From the NCBI RefSeq assembly GCF_019880305.1, contig NZ_CP082301.1, forward strand, positions 744,001 through 808,000: a stretch of 64,000 nucleotides of DNA. Reading direction: 5' to 3'. The notes under the pieces are model-generated. The model had not been told where the DNA came from. It saw nothing but the letters and a program-made list of their open reading frames with translations, and ran no database searches. The translations under genes were made by a program, and so were the position numbers. Positions 7,676 to 16,491 of this stretch are shown here, piece by piece. The first letter of the stretch is position 1. Every line of letters begins with the position of its first letter. The DNA comes from Streptomyces decoyicus. GTDB taxonomy: Bacteria > Actinomycetota > Actinomycetes > Streptomycetales > Streptomycetaceae.

Positions 7676-10288
7676 GTGAATGACGACATATCCGGTGAGG
7701 CGGTGGCGGGGTGGACGCTCTGGCCCCCGAGGGCGGACACGGCGACCGTGGCTTACGACGACGGCTTCCGGCATACGGAGGCGGTGCAGGCAGTGACCGC
7801 ACGAGTCCCTGGGTCCACCGGGGCTGAGCTGACCGCCGTCTATGTGCCTGCCGCAGGAGGCGGCGAACTTCAGCTGGCCGAGATGGTCGGCGGCTCCGGC
7901 GCTCCCTACGGCCTGCCGACGGGCTTCGCGCTGTCCGGCAACTCTCCGGTTGCCGCCGCCTTCCGCACCGGCCTCCCGTTGTGGCTGAGCCCGGCGGAGC
8001 TGGCGCAGTACGGCGTCACCGGTCCCCCGGGCAGTCCTGGTGCGGAGCCCTGGGACGGTGCCGGGGCGCTGCCGGCCGACGTCTCGATGGGTGTACTGCC
8101 GCTGGGCGGGGACGCCAAACGGCTGGGATGCCTGGTGGTCATGGACAAGGCGGCGGACGCCTTCGACGTCGACCGCCGCCATCTGCTGGAGCTGCACGCC
8201 GACCAGGTGGCCGCGGGACTGGAGGCCGTCGCGGCCCGCGCCATGGCGCGGACGGAGCGGCGGTCGCTGCTGGGGCCGGGGCTGGACACCCTCCGGGGCG
8301 GCGCGTTCACGCTGACGCTGGGCACCGGACGGATCGACGCGGACGCCCAGGTGATGGAGTTGTTCGGCATCGCTCCCGAGCAGTTCGACCGGCGGGTGGA
8401 GACGCTGCTGGAGCGCACCGCACCGGACGACGTTCCCGCGCTGATGTCGCTCGTCGAGCCGGGCCGACTGCCCACCTCCGGCCAGCAGCTGTCGATCCGC
8501 ATCCGCCGGCCCAACGGCGAACTGCGCTGGCTGAGCCTGCGCTGCCGGGTACTGGTCGACGCCGACGGCGCCCCGCAGCGCGTGCTGGGAGTGGTTGCCG
8601 ACGCCTCCTATCTGCGCCCCGGCGCGGACGAGGTCTCCGTCGTGCAGCGGCTGTCCGCCGCGCTGGCCGGCGCCACGACCATCCGGGACGTCAGCCGGGT
8701 GGTGGTCTCCGCCCTGCGGATGCCGCTGGCGGCCTCCCGGGTGGCGGTGGCCGAGCTGAAGGCCGACCGGTTCGTGGTGACCGTCCTCGACCCGCCGGAG
8801 CCCGAAGCCTGGCCCGCGGCATGGCGGTCCGAGTGGCGGTCCGAGTGGCCGGATACGTCGAGCCACTCCCTGCCCACGCTGGAGAGCGTGCTGCGGGGCG
8901 GCCATGTGGCCCTGTGGCCTCCGGGCGCCGCCCTCGAACCCGATCTGGCGGGCATCGGGCCCGGCGGGCTCGCCGTCCTGCCGCTGCCCGCCGACGGCCG
9001 GATCGTCGGGATGTGCCTGATCGGATGGGAGGAGGAGCACCCGTTCGGGCCGGAGGAGCGGTCCTTGCTGACGGCGACCGCGGGGCTGGTGGGCCAGGCC
9101 CTCGTACGCGCGCATGCACTGGACGCCGGGCATGAACTCGCCACGATGCTCCAGCGCAGTCTGCTGCCCCGCAAGCTGCCGACGCTGCCCGGCGGGGTGG
9201 CCGTCGCCCGCTATCTGCCCGCCACGATGGGGCTCGAAGTGGGCGGCGACTGGTACGACGTCATTCCGCTCTCCGACGGCCATGTGGGGCTCGTCATCGG
9301 CGATGTGGAGGGCCACAGCGCCGGCGCCGCCACGATCATGGGCCAGATGCGCACGGCCATCCGGGCCTACGCGGTCGAGGGCCATCCGCCGGATGTGGTC
9401 GTCTCCCATGCCAACCGGCTGCTGCTCGGCATGGAGACCGATCTGTTCGCGACCTGCTGTTATGTGGATCTGGACATGGAGGAGGGCATTGCCTGGTTCG
9501 TCCGGGCCGGACATCTGCCGCCGTTGCTGCGGTTCCCCGACGGCAGTACGGAGGCGCTGTCGGTCGAGGGCGGGCCCCCGCTGGGGGTGGCCGCGGAGGG
9601 CGAGTTCCCGCTGACCGAGGTGGGCCTGACCCCCGGCACGGTTCTCGCACTGCTCACGGACGGCCTGGTGGAGTCGTCCACGCTGCGTCTGGAGGACGGC
9701 ATCGGCCGGGTGCGCGAGCTGCTCGCCGCGGCCGATCCGGCCGATGCCGGGCGGCTGGCCGACGAACTGCTCGGGGACGCGAAGCGGCGCGACGACGATG
9801 TGGCGGTGCTGGTGCTGCGCTACGACGGGATGCGCGTCCGCCCGACCCGGGTGCGCTGGACGGTGTGGCGGCTGCCCGACGCCGTCATGCATGCCCGCCG
9901 CTTCACCGCGCGCACCCTGCGCTCCTGGAACGTGACCGAGGAGCTGGACGTGGCCCTGCTGGTGGTCTCGGAGCTGGTCACCAACGCCATTGCGCATACC
10001 CAGGGGGAAGTGCGGCTGGATCTGACACTGGCCGCGGACCGGCTGCGGATCGCGGTGAACGACGCCTCGCCCCGGGCACCCGTCAAACCGGCCAGCGTGG
10101 ACTGGGAGGCGACCGGCGGCCGCGGGCTGCTGCTCGTCGAGGCGATGTCGGCGTCCTGGGGCTCGGTGCCGCTCAGCGGCGGCAAGCAGGTGTGGAGCGA
10201 GGTCGCCCTGCGGCCGGGCGAGCAGCTCGGCGCCGAGGAGGTGCCGGCCGCCCCGGACGGCCGGCCGGAGGATGGGGAGGCCCGCTGA
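7676..10288 (+). CDS. Sensor PP2C/SpoIIE phosphatase with GAF, PAS and HATPase domains
   Basis: An 870-residue signalling protein combining a serine phosphatase with an anti-sigma-type kinase. Approximate order: GAF-like region 30-190, PAS 205-311, second GAF 321-478, SpoIIE PP2C domain 498-718 (GGDWYDV and IGDVEGHSA metal-binding motifs, LLTDGLVE, DDDVAVLVLR), and HATPase_c 725-845 (ELVTNAIAH N-box, GGRGLLLVEA). Such proteins control sigma-B/sigF-like partner-switching in Streptomyces. The GTG at 7676 follows GAGAGGAGG. Its stop overlaps the next ATG (TGATG), so it is translationally coupled to a sugar-binding lipoprotein. That suggests it senses or adjusts a response to the transported sugar. 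Confidence 0.85.
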   Translation: MNDDISGEAVAGWTLWPPRADTATVAYDDGFRHTEAVQAVTARVPGSTGAELTAVYVPAAGGGELQLAEMVGGSGAPYGLPTGFALSGNSPVAAAFRTGLPLWLSPAELAQYGVTGPPGSPGAEPWDGAGALPADVSMGVLPLGGDAKRLGCLVVMDKAADAFDVDRRHLLELHADQVAAGLEAVAARAMARTERRSLLGPGLDTLRGGAFTLTLGTGRIDADAQVMELFGIAPEQFDRRVETLLERTAPDDVPALMSLVEPGRLPTSGQQLSIRIRRPNGELRWLSLRCRVLVDADGAPQRVLGVVADASYLRPGADEVSVVQRLSAALAGATTIRDVSRVVVSALRMPLAASRVAVAELKADRFVVTVLDPPEPEAWPAAWRSEWRSEWPDTSSHSLPTLESVLRGGHVALWPPGAALEPDLAGIGPGGLAVLPLPADGRIVGMCLIGWEEEHPFGPEERSLLTATAGLVGQALVRAHALDAGHELATMLQRSLLPRKLPTLPGGVAVARYLPATMGLEVGGDWYDVIPLSDGHVGLVIGDVEGHSAGAATIMGQMRTAIRAYAVEGHPPDVVVSHANRLLLGMETDLFATCCYVDLDMEEGIAWFVRAGHLPPLLRFPDGSTEALSVEGGPPLGVAAEGEFPLTEVGLTPGTVLALLTDGLVESSTLRLEDGIGRVRELLAAADPADAGRLADELLGDAKRRDDDVAVLVLRYDGMRVRPTRVRWTVWRLPDAVMHARRFTARTLRSWNVTEELDVALLVVSELVTNAIAHTQGEVRLDLTLAADRLRIAVNDASPRAPVKPASVDWEATGGRGLLLVEAMSASWGSVPLSGGKQVWSEVALRPGEQLGAEEVPAAPDGRPEDGEAR

Positions 10289-11388
10289 TGCGTGCTCGTC
10301 CGCGTGGAGCTGCCGCACTCCTTGCCGGGCTGTGCATGGTGGCCGGGCCGGCCGCCTGTGGGCAGGCCGGCGGAGCGCACGAGCCGAGCGGGCCTGCCTC
10401 CGGTGGCGCCGTGAAGATCGGCGTACTGCTCCCGGACAACACCTCACGCCTCTACCACTTCGACAAGCCCCTGATCGAGAAGAAGATCCATCAGCTGTGC
10501 CCGGAGTGCATGGTGGAGACCGTCAGCGCGGAGCACGATGTGGCCACCCAGCAGCAGCAGATGGACGCGATGATCACCAAGCGGGTCCAGGTACTGATCC
10601 TCGACGCCGTCGATTCCAAGTCGCTCCGCGCGCCGGTCGAGAGCGCGCGGGCGGCAGGAATCCCGGTCGTCGCCTACGACCGCCTCGTGGAGGGGCCGGT
10701 CTCGTCCTATGTCTCCTTCAATGGCGAGAAGGTCGGCAGGCTCCAGGGCGAGGCGCTTCTCAAGGCCCTCGGCGACAAGGCCCACGGCGCCCAGATCGTC
10801 ATGATGAACGGCGCTTCGACGGACCCCAACTCCGCCTGGTTCCAGCAGGGCGCACTGGCCGTGCTCAAGGGCCGGGTGAAGATCGGGAAGGCCTACGAGA
10901 CCGCCGGGTGGCGACCGGAGAACGCCAATCTCAACATGTCCGCCGCCATCTCGGCGCTCGGTGCCGAGAACATCGACGGCGTCTACTCCGCCAATGACGG
11001 GCTCGCCGCCGGCGTCATCTCCGCCCTGCGGGCCGCCAAGGTCGACCCGCTGCCCCCCATCACCGGGCAGGATGCCGAACTCAGCGCCATTCAGAGCATC
11101 GTCAAGGGCGATCAGTCCATGACCGTTTACAAGCCCTTCAAGCCCGAGGCCGACACCGCCGCCGCCATGGCCGTCGCGCTGGGACGCGGCAAGAAGCTGG
11201 ACGGCATCACGACACACACGGTCAACAGCCCCACCACCCGCGGCATCCCGGCCGTGCTGCTCACCCCGGTCTCCGTGACCGTGCACAACATCAAGAACAC
11301 GGTGGTCAAGGACGGCATGTACACGATCGATCAGATCTGCACCCCCAAGTTCGCGTCCGCCTGCCGGGCGGCGGGGCTCACCGGATAA
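10288..11388 (+). CDS. XylF-like sugar ABC transporter binding lipoprotein
   Basis: A 366-residue periplasmic-binding-protein-like lipoprotein capturing a sugar outside the membrane. It has a signal peptide with an Ala-rich core and a lipobox-like GPAAC near residue 25. The mature part begins KIGVLLPDN, the usual first strand of pentose/hexose-binding (Peripla_BP_4) proteins, followed by QQQQMDAMITKRVQVLILDAVD and a late QDAELSAIQSI, as in XylF. It overlaps the upstream phosphatase by one base and precedes ATPase and permease genes, completing a CUT2-type importer. The substrate is probably xylose or another monosaccharide, by family only. Confidence 0.85.
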   Translation: MRARPRGAAALLAGLCMVAGPAACGQAGGAHEPSGPASGGAVKIGVLLPDNTSRLYHFDKPLIEKKIHQLCPECMVETVSAEHDVATQQQQMDAMITKRVQVLILDAVDSKSLRAPVESARAAGIPVVAYDRLVEGPVSSYVSFNGEKVGRLQGEALLKALGDKAHGAQIVMMNGASTDPNSAWFQQGALAVLKGRVKIGKAYETAGWRPENANLNMSAAISALGAENIDGVYSANDGLAAGVISALRAAKVDPLPPITGQDAELSAIQSIVKGDQSMTVYKPFKPEADTAAAMAVALGRGKKLDGITTHTVNSPTTRGIPAVLLTPVSVTVHNIKNTVVKDGMYTIDQICTPKFASACRAAGLTG

Positions 11389-11399
11389 GGCAGGTACGT

Positions 11400-12209
11400 A
11401 TGGAGTCCGGCGCAACCCTCCGGCGGCCGAGGCCGGCACCACCCCTGCTGGCGCTGCGCGGAGTCTTCAAGCGGTACGGCGCCGTCCAGGCGCTGGCGGA
11501 TGTCGATCTGGAGGTACGTGCCGGTCAGGTCGTCGCGCTCGTGGGCGACAACGGCGCGGGCAAGTCCACGCTGATCAAGGTGATCGCCGGTGTCGATCCC
11601 GCCGAGGAGGGCGTGGTCGAGTGGGAGGGCCGGCCCGTGCAGATCACCCGCCCCCACGAAGCCCAGGACCTGGGAATCGCCACCGTCTATCAGGACCTCG
11701 CGCTGTGCGACAACCTCGACGTGGTCGGCAACCTCTTCCTCGGCCGCGAGATCCACCGGGCCGGAATCCTCGACGAGGTGGAGATGGAGCGCCTCACCCT
11801 CGGCCTGCTCGACACCCTTTCCATCCGGATGCCCAATGTGCGCCTCCCGGTCGCCTCGCTCTCCGGAGGCCAGCGGCAGACCGTGGCGATCTCCCGCTCG
11901 CTGCTCGGCGAACCCCGGCTGGTGCTCCTCGACGAGCCCACCGCCGCCCTCGGGATCGAGCAAACCGCCCAAGTGCTCGACCTGGTGGAGCGGCTGCGCG
12001 AACGTGGTCTCGCCGTGCTGCTCATCAGCCACAACATGGGTGACGTCAAGGCCGTCGCGGACTGGATCGCCGTACTGCGACTCGGCCGCAACAACGGGTT
12101 CTTCGATGTGACGACCACGTCCCACGAACAGATCATCTCCTCGATCACCGGAGCCACGGACAACGCCGTGACGCGCCGCAAGGCTCACGGGCGGGAGGGG
12201 GAACTGTGA
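11400..12209 (+). CDS. Sugar ABC transporter ATP-binding protein (XylG-like)
   Basis: A 269-residue ABC ATPase. Walker A is GDNGAGKST (residues 49-57), the Q-loop TVYQDLAL, the signature LSGGQRQ, Walker B LVLLDEPTAALG and the switch His LLISHN. It has only one nucleotide-binding domain, as in actinobacterial XylG, so the active transporter should contain two copies. The start lies 11 bases after the binding-protein stop, and the end overlaps the permease start by four bases (GTGA). Confidence 0.9.
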   Translation: MESGATLRRPRPAPPLLALRGVFKRYGAVQALADVDLEVRAGQVVALVGDNGAGKSTLIKVIAGVDPAEEGVVEWEGRPVQITRPHEAQDLGIATVYQDLALCDNLDVVGNLFLGREIHRAGILDEVEMERLTLGLLDTLSIRMPNVRLPVASLSGGQRQTVAISRSLLGEPRLVLLDEPTAALGIEQTAQVLDLVERLRERGLAVLLISHNMGDVKAVADWIAVLRLGRNNGFFDVTTTSHEQIISSITGATDNAVTRRKAHGREGEL

Positions 12210-13492
12210 GCAGAACATGGGCGCTCAGGAAGCACAGACCGGCCGGCGGGGAAGGCGGCACCCCCAAGAGCGGGACCACCGCCGGCCTGCGCCGGCTCAA
12301 GGTCGGGCTGGGCCCGCGGAACACCCTCGACCTGCTCAAGCGCAGGTTCCACAGCGGCGAACTCGGCTCGGTCCCGGTCGCCCTCGGCCTGGTCGTGGTC
12401 TGGATCATCTTCGAGAGCCTCAACGAGAACTTCCTCTCGCCGCGCAATCTGTCCGGTCTGAGCGTGGACATCGTCGGCACCGGCATGATCTCGGTAGGCG
12501 TCGTCTTCGTGCTGCTGCTCGGCGAGATCGACCTCTCGGTCGGTTCGGTGAGCGGCCTCGCGGCGGCTGCTTTCGCGGTGCTGAACGTGCAACACGGCGT
12601 GCCGGAGGGGCTGGCGCTGCTGGTCGCGGTGCTCGGCGGCATGGTGATCGGGGCGATACAGGGGTTCTTCCTTGCCAAGGTCGGGGTGCCCGCGTTCGTC
12701 GTCACCCTTGCGGGCCTGCTGGGCTGGAACGGCCTGATGCTCTACATCCTGGGCTCCAGCGGGACCATCAACCTCGACGACAAGGGCCTGCTCGCGATGC
12801 TGACGGGCTACTACTTCACCAATGTGGCCGCCGCCTACGGCCTGGCGGCACTCGGCACCGCCGGGTACTTCCTCGCTTCGTTCCACGACGCGCGGCGGCG
12901 CCGGGCCGCCGGCGTGCCCGCCCGGCCGCTGAGCGAGATCCTCCTGCGCACGGGCGTGCTGGCGGTGATCACCATGGCCTCCGCCGCCGTGCTCAACCAG
13001 TTCCTGGGGCTCCCCCTGGCCCTGTTGATCTTCCTCGTCGTGCTCGTCGGTCTCGACTACGTGCTCCGCCGCACGCGCTACGGACGCATGATCTTCGCGC
13101 TCGGCGGCAGCGTCGAGGCCTCCCGCCGCACCGGCCTCAATGTGGATCTGGTCCGAATCTCGGTCTTCATGATGTCCGGCACGATGGCCGCGATCGGCGG
13201 TCTGTTCCTGGCCTCACGCGTCACGTCGGCCAGCCAGACGTCGGGGGCGGGCCTGCTGCTGATGGATGCCATCGCCGCCGCGGTCATCGGCGGCACCAGT
13301 CTGTTCGGCGGACGCGGCCGGACCTGGTCGGCCCTGCTCGGTGTCCTGGTCATCCAGTCGATCGCCTCGGGGGTGGCCCTCATGGGTATCCAGACGGCCG
13401 TGCAGTTCATGATCACGGGCGGTGTGCTGCTCATCGCCGTGGTCATCGACTCGCTGGCGAGGCGGGCGCAGAAGGCGCACGGACGGGTCTGA
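12206..13492 (+). CDS. Sugar ABC transporter permease (XylH-like)
   Basis: A 428-residue BPD_transp_2 permease forming the membrane channel for the two preceding gene products. It has about ten hydrophobic helices. The family-typical GEIDLSVGSVSGL motif lies near residue 105. The coupling region (RRTRYGRMIFALGGSVEASR then TGLNVD) and GRGRTWSALLG lie in the C-terminal half. A central hydrophilic insertion (residues about 225-245, basic) fits actinobacterial XylH proteins. Translation is coupled through a GTGA overlap. Confidence 0.9.
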   Translation: MSRTWALRKHRPAGGEGGTPKSGTTAGLRRLKVGLGPRNTLDLLKRRFHSGELGSVPVALGLVVVWIIFESLNENFLSPRNLSGLSVDIVGTGMISVGVVFVLLLGEIDLSVGSVSGLAAAAFAVLNVQHGVPEGLALLVAVLGGMVIGAIQGFFLAKVGVPAFVVTLAGLLGWNGLMLYILGSSGTINLDDKGLLAMLTGYYFTNVAAAYGLAALGTAGYFLASFHDARRRRAAGVPARPLSEILLRTGVLAVITMASAAVLNQFLGLPLALLIFLVVLVGLDYVLRRTRYGRMIFALGGSVEASRRTGLNVDLVRISVFMMSGTMAAIGGLFLASRVTSASQTSGAGLLLMDAIAAAVIGGTSLFGGRGRTWSALLGVLVIQSIASGVALMGIQTAVQFMITGGVLLIAVVIDSLARRAQKAHGRV

Positions 13493-13548
13493 CGCACTGA
13501 CGGGACGGCCGGCGGTCTGACGCCGACGGGAGTCCGGCCGTCTGACGC
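13487..13548. repeat. Three GTCTGACGC direct repeats overlapping a terminator-like stem
   Basis: GTCTGACGC occurs at 13487-13495 (including the permease stop codon), 13515-13523 and 13540-13548. GACGGCCGG (13504-13512) and CCGGCCGTC (13534-13542) form a 9-bp stem that probably terminates the sugar-transport operon. Confidence 0.45.
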
Positions 13549-13705
13549 GGGCCGGGCGGCGGACGACGGCACCCGGCACGGCACGGCCCGCGCTGACCGG
13601 CGTCGACGGGTGGGGGCCGGTCGGCTCGTGCCGGAGCGCGCGAGGTCGAGCACCCTTGAGGTAGGGGCGCGAAGGCGCCGAGCGCGCCAGGAACGGAGCG
13701 AGAGC

Positions 13706-14575
13706 ATGAAGGATGTCATCACCGCCGGAGTGGACGGTACGCCCGAGTCCTTGTCCGCGACCCTGTGGGCGGCACAGGAAGCACAGCTGCGCCGGGCACG
13801 CCTGCGGCTGCTGCATGCGTGGGTGATGCTGGCGGCGGAACCGGCGCGCCACCCCCCTGAAAAAGGAGACCAGAACTACTGGCCCGATCGGATGATGGGC
13901 GAGGCCCGCACGGCGGTGCGCACCCGCTTCCCGGACCTTCCGGTGGACGAGCTCCTGGTGCCCAAGGACCCGCTGGAGGCCCTACAGGAAGCCTCGGAGC
14001 AGTCGGACCTGCTGGTCCTCGGCTCCCGGGACCTGGGCCCGGTGGGCCGCTTCGCCCTCGGCGAGCTCGGTCTGCAGCTGGTGGCCCACACCGCCTCCCC
14101 CACGGTTCTGGTACGCGCCCGGAAGGGCGCGCCGGCGGTCGGGCGGGACGGGGAGGTGATGGTCGGGCTGAGCCTGCACGAACCGTGCGAGGCACTGCTC
14201 GCCTTCGCCTTCGACAGCGCCGCACGGCGGGGTGTGACCCTGCGCGTCGTGCACGGCAGGCACCTGCCCGCGTACGCGTACAACCGGGGCGGGGGCGTGG
14301 AGCCGATCGCCGCCGAGGAGGCGGCGCGGGACGCGCGGCAGGAGCTGGCCGCGGCCCTGGAGCCGTGGCGGGAGAAGCACCCGAACCTGCGGGTGGACGA
14401 GCGGGTGGTGATGGAGAGCCCGGCGCCGGCCCTGTTGCACAGCGCGGCGGACGCGGGCCTGCTCGTCGTCGGCCGACGGCACCTGCTCCGGTTGCCCACG
14501 CGCCGTATCGGCCATGTCGTGCAGGCGGTCGTCCACCACGCGCCGTGTCCGGTGGCCGTGGTGCCGCACGAGTGA
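13706..14575 (+). CDS. Tandem universal stress protein
   Basis: A 289-residue cytoplasmic protein with two UspA folds (about 1-140 and 150-287). Each starts with the typical strand (MKDVITAGVDGTPES; GEVMVGLSLHEPCE) and ends with a G-x(2)-G-type nucleotide-binding region (LLVLGSRDLGPVGRF; LLVVGRRHLLRLPTRRIG, HHAPCPVAVVP). Tandem USPs of this size in actinobacteria bind ATP and accumulate under hypoxia or stationary phase (Rv2623 and Rv2005c in M. tuberculosis). The start at 13706 follows GGAGCGAG. It opens a cluster of stress and dormancy-type genes. An imperfect palindrome GGGCCGGTCGGCTC lies at 13614-13627. Confidence 0.85.
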   Translation: MKDVITAGVDGTPESLSATLWAAQEAQLRRARLRLLHAWVMLAAEPARHPPEKGDQNYWPDRMMGEARTAVRTRFPDLPVDELLVPKDPLEALQEASEQSDLLVLGSRDLGPVGRFALGELGLQLVAHTASPTVLVRARKGAPAVGRDGEVMVGLSLHEPCEALLAFAFDSAARRGVTLRVVHGRHLPAYAYNRGGGVEPIAAEEAARDARQELAAALEPWREKHPNLRVDERVVMESPAPALLHSAADAGLLVVGRRHLLRLPTRRIGHVVQAVVHHAPCPVAVVPHE

Positions 14576-14753
14576 CCGTGCGACAGCCGGCGTCCACGGT
14601 CCGAGACGGCCGGTGGCCGGCACCAGGACGCCCCGCGGGAGAAGGCGGATGATGACGGTGAGGGCTCATGCGGCGGGGACGGGCTGCCAAGGGCACGACG
14701 GACCCGTGTGCGGCCTGAGGAGGCGGCCCCCGGCAGGAAGGCAGAGGTGAGCC

Positions 14754-15053
14754 ATGGCAACGACAGTCGAGTGGCCCGTCCGTCTGTACCTCTCCGAGGA
14801 GGACGGAACGACCAAGGCACGCGTGGTGCTCCGGACCGGAACCACCACGCTGACCGGGCACGGGACGGCCCGGTGCAGCCCCGAGGACCCGGACGTACCG
14901 GAGATCGGGGACGAGATTGCGGCCGGGCGTGCGATGAGGGACCTCGCCGGGCAGCTGCAGCGGGTGGCGGACCTCGACCTCGAAGGCGTCGGAGCCGCAC
15001 CGCCCCGGCATGAGCATCGCGCCGCCTACGGCTGGACGAGCGCGATGGCGTGA
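14754..15053 (+). CDS. DUF1876 domain protein (Rv1738/Rv2632c-like)
   Basis: A 99-residue protein that is essentially a single DUF1876 domain: EWPVRLYLSEEDGTTKARVV, then TTLTGHGTARCSPEDPDVPEIGDEIAAGRA and an amphipathic C-terminal helix. The family includes Rv1738, a DosR-controlled M. tuberculosis protein structurally similar to ribosome hibernation factors. A translation-silencing role is therefore plausible but not shown here. A good AGGTGAGCC site precedes the ATG. It sits between a universal stress protein and a nicotinate phosphoribosyltransferase. Confidence 0.85.
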   Translation: MATTVEWPVRLYLSEEDGTTKARVVLRTGTTTLTGHGTARCSPEDPDVPEIGDEIAAGRAMRDLAGQLQRVADLDLEGVGAAPPRHEHRAAYGWTSAMA

Positions 15054-15111
15054 GGTGCGGGCGCCGTCCCCGGCCGGCCGGTGGCGCGGCGGTCCGCGGA
15101 AGGAGTCGGCC

Positions 15112-16458
15112 ATGTCGGATGCGACGATCACCGACCTGTACGAAGTGACCATGGCCCTCTCGTACCTCCACGAGGGCATGACGCAACCGGCGACGTTCAG
15201 CTGCTTCGTCCGCGCCCTGCCGCCGGACCGGGGGTTTCTGATCGCCGCCGGGGCCGAGACGGCTCTCGACTTTCTCTCCGGCTTCGCTGTCGGACGCGAG
15301 GATGTCGAGGTCTTCGCGGAGGTGCTGCAACGGCCGTCGAGTGACCTGGCTCCGCTGTTGGGCATGCGCTTCACCGGGGAGGTCCGGGCCGTGCCGGAGG
15401 GGCGGGTGGTGCTGGCCGGTGAGCCGCTGCTGGAGGTCACCGCTCCGCTGCCGCAGGCGCAGCTCGTGGAGTCGTATGTGCTCCACCACCTCAGCCATCA
15501 GACGACCATCGCGTCCAAGTGCGTCAGATGCGTGCTCGCCGCCCGGGGACGCTCCGTGGTGGATTTCTCGCTGCGGCGCACCCATGGCACCGACGCCGCC
15601 CACCAGGTGGCACGGCTGGGTGCGATGACCGGTTTCGCGGGCACCAGCAATGTGGCGGCGGCCCACGCCGAGGATCTGCCGGCGGTCGGCACGATGGCGC
15701 ACTCGTACATCGAGGCGTTCGGGGACGAGGAGGCGGCGTTCACCGCGTTCGCGCTCTGCCATCCCGGACCGGTGACCTTGCTGGTGGACACCTACGACAC
15801 CGAATCCGGCGTCGCGGCAGCGGCCCGGGTGCTCAACGGGCTGGGCCGTGGTGACGGATCGGCCATCCGGCTGGACAGCGGGGACCTCGCCGGGCTGGCC
15901 TTCCGCGCACGCTCGATCCTGGACAACGCGGGGCTGCCGCAGGTGCGCATCGTCGCCAGCGGCGGGCTGGACGAGTTCGCGGTGCACGATCTGGCGCGGG
16001 CGGGAGCGCCGATCGACGTCTACGCCGTGGGCAGCCTCGTCGGGGTGAGCGCGGATGCTCCCGCGCTGGACTCGGCCTACAAGCTCGTCGCCTATGACGG
16101 CCGCCCCCTGATGAAGCTGTCGTCGGCGAAGGCGACCGCCCCGGGGCGCAAGCAGGTCTTCCGCCGGCCCGGGTGCGTCGATGTGCTCGGCCTGGCCGAC
16201 GAGCCGGTCCCTGCGGGCAGTACGCCGCTGCTGGAGACGCTGATGCGCGGCGGCGAGCGCTGCACCCCGCGCGACCGGCTGGAGGACGCCCGGCGGCGGG
16301 TCGCGGCGGATGTCGCGGGGCTGCCCGCCACGGCCCGGTACATCCGGTCGCCGCACCCCGTGCGGGCGAAGGTCTCGAAGCGGCTCGCCGCGCTGACCGA
16401 GCATGTCCGGCGGCGGATCGAACGCGAGGTCCTGGCCCCGTTCGGCTCGCACGCCTGA
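15112..16458 (+). CDS. pncB: Nicotinate phosphoribosyltransferase
   Basis: A 448-residue enzyme converting nicotinate and PRPP to nicotinate mononucleotide, the entry step of the Preiss-Handler NAD salvage route. Family motifs are present: TDLYEVTMALSYL at the N-terminus, the active-site stretch FSLRRTHGTDAAHQ, DTYDTESG, RLDSGDLAGLA and the phosphate-binding IVASGGLDE. It starts after GGAAGGAG. It resembles the PncB2 type that is hypoxia-induced in mycobacteria (Rv0573c), which fits the neighbouring dormancy-type genes. Confidence 0.9.
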   Translation: MSDATITDLYEVTMALSYLHEGMTQPATFSCFVRALPPDRGFLIAAGAETALDFLSGFAVGREDVEVFAEVLQRPSSDLAPLLGMRFTGEVRAVPEGRVVLAGEPLLEVTAPLPQAQLVESYVLHHLSHQTTIASKCVRCVLAARGRSVVDFSLRRTHGTDAAHQVARLGAMTGFAGTSNVAAAHAEDLPAVGTMAHSYIEAFGDEEAAFTAFALCHPGPVTLLVDTYDTESGVAAAARVLNGLGRGDGSAIRLDSGDLAGLAFRARSILDNAGLPQVRIVASGGLDEFAVHDLARAGAPIDVYAVGSLVGVSADAPALDSAYKLVAYDGRPLMKLSSAKATAPGRKQVFRRPGCVDVLGLADEPVPAGSTPLLETLMRGGERCTPRDRLEDARRRVAADVAGLPATARYIRSPHPVRAKVSKRLAALTEHVRRRIEREVLAPFGSHA

Positions 16459-16491
16459 GCCACCGGAGGCTTTTCTCCGTACCGTCGTCGT

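Noticed and set aside
13614..13627. GGGCCGGTCGGCTC as a DosR/OsdR box
   Set aside because: It is an imperfect palindrome but lacks the GGGAC/GTCCC core of the mycobacterial box and was not found before the other genes of the cluster, so it is noted but not called.
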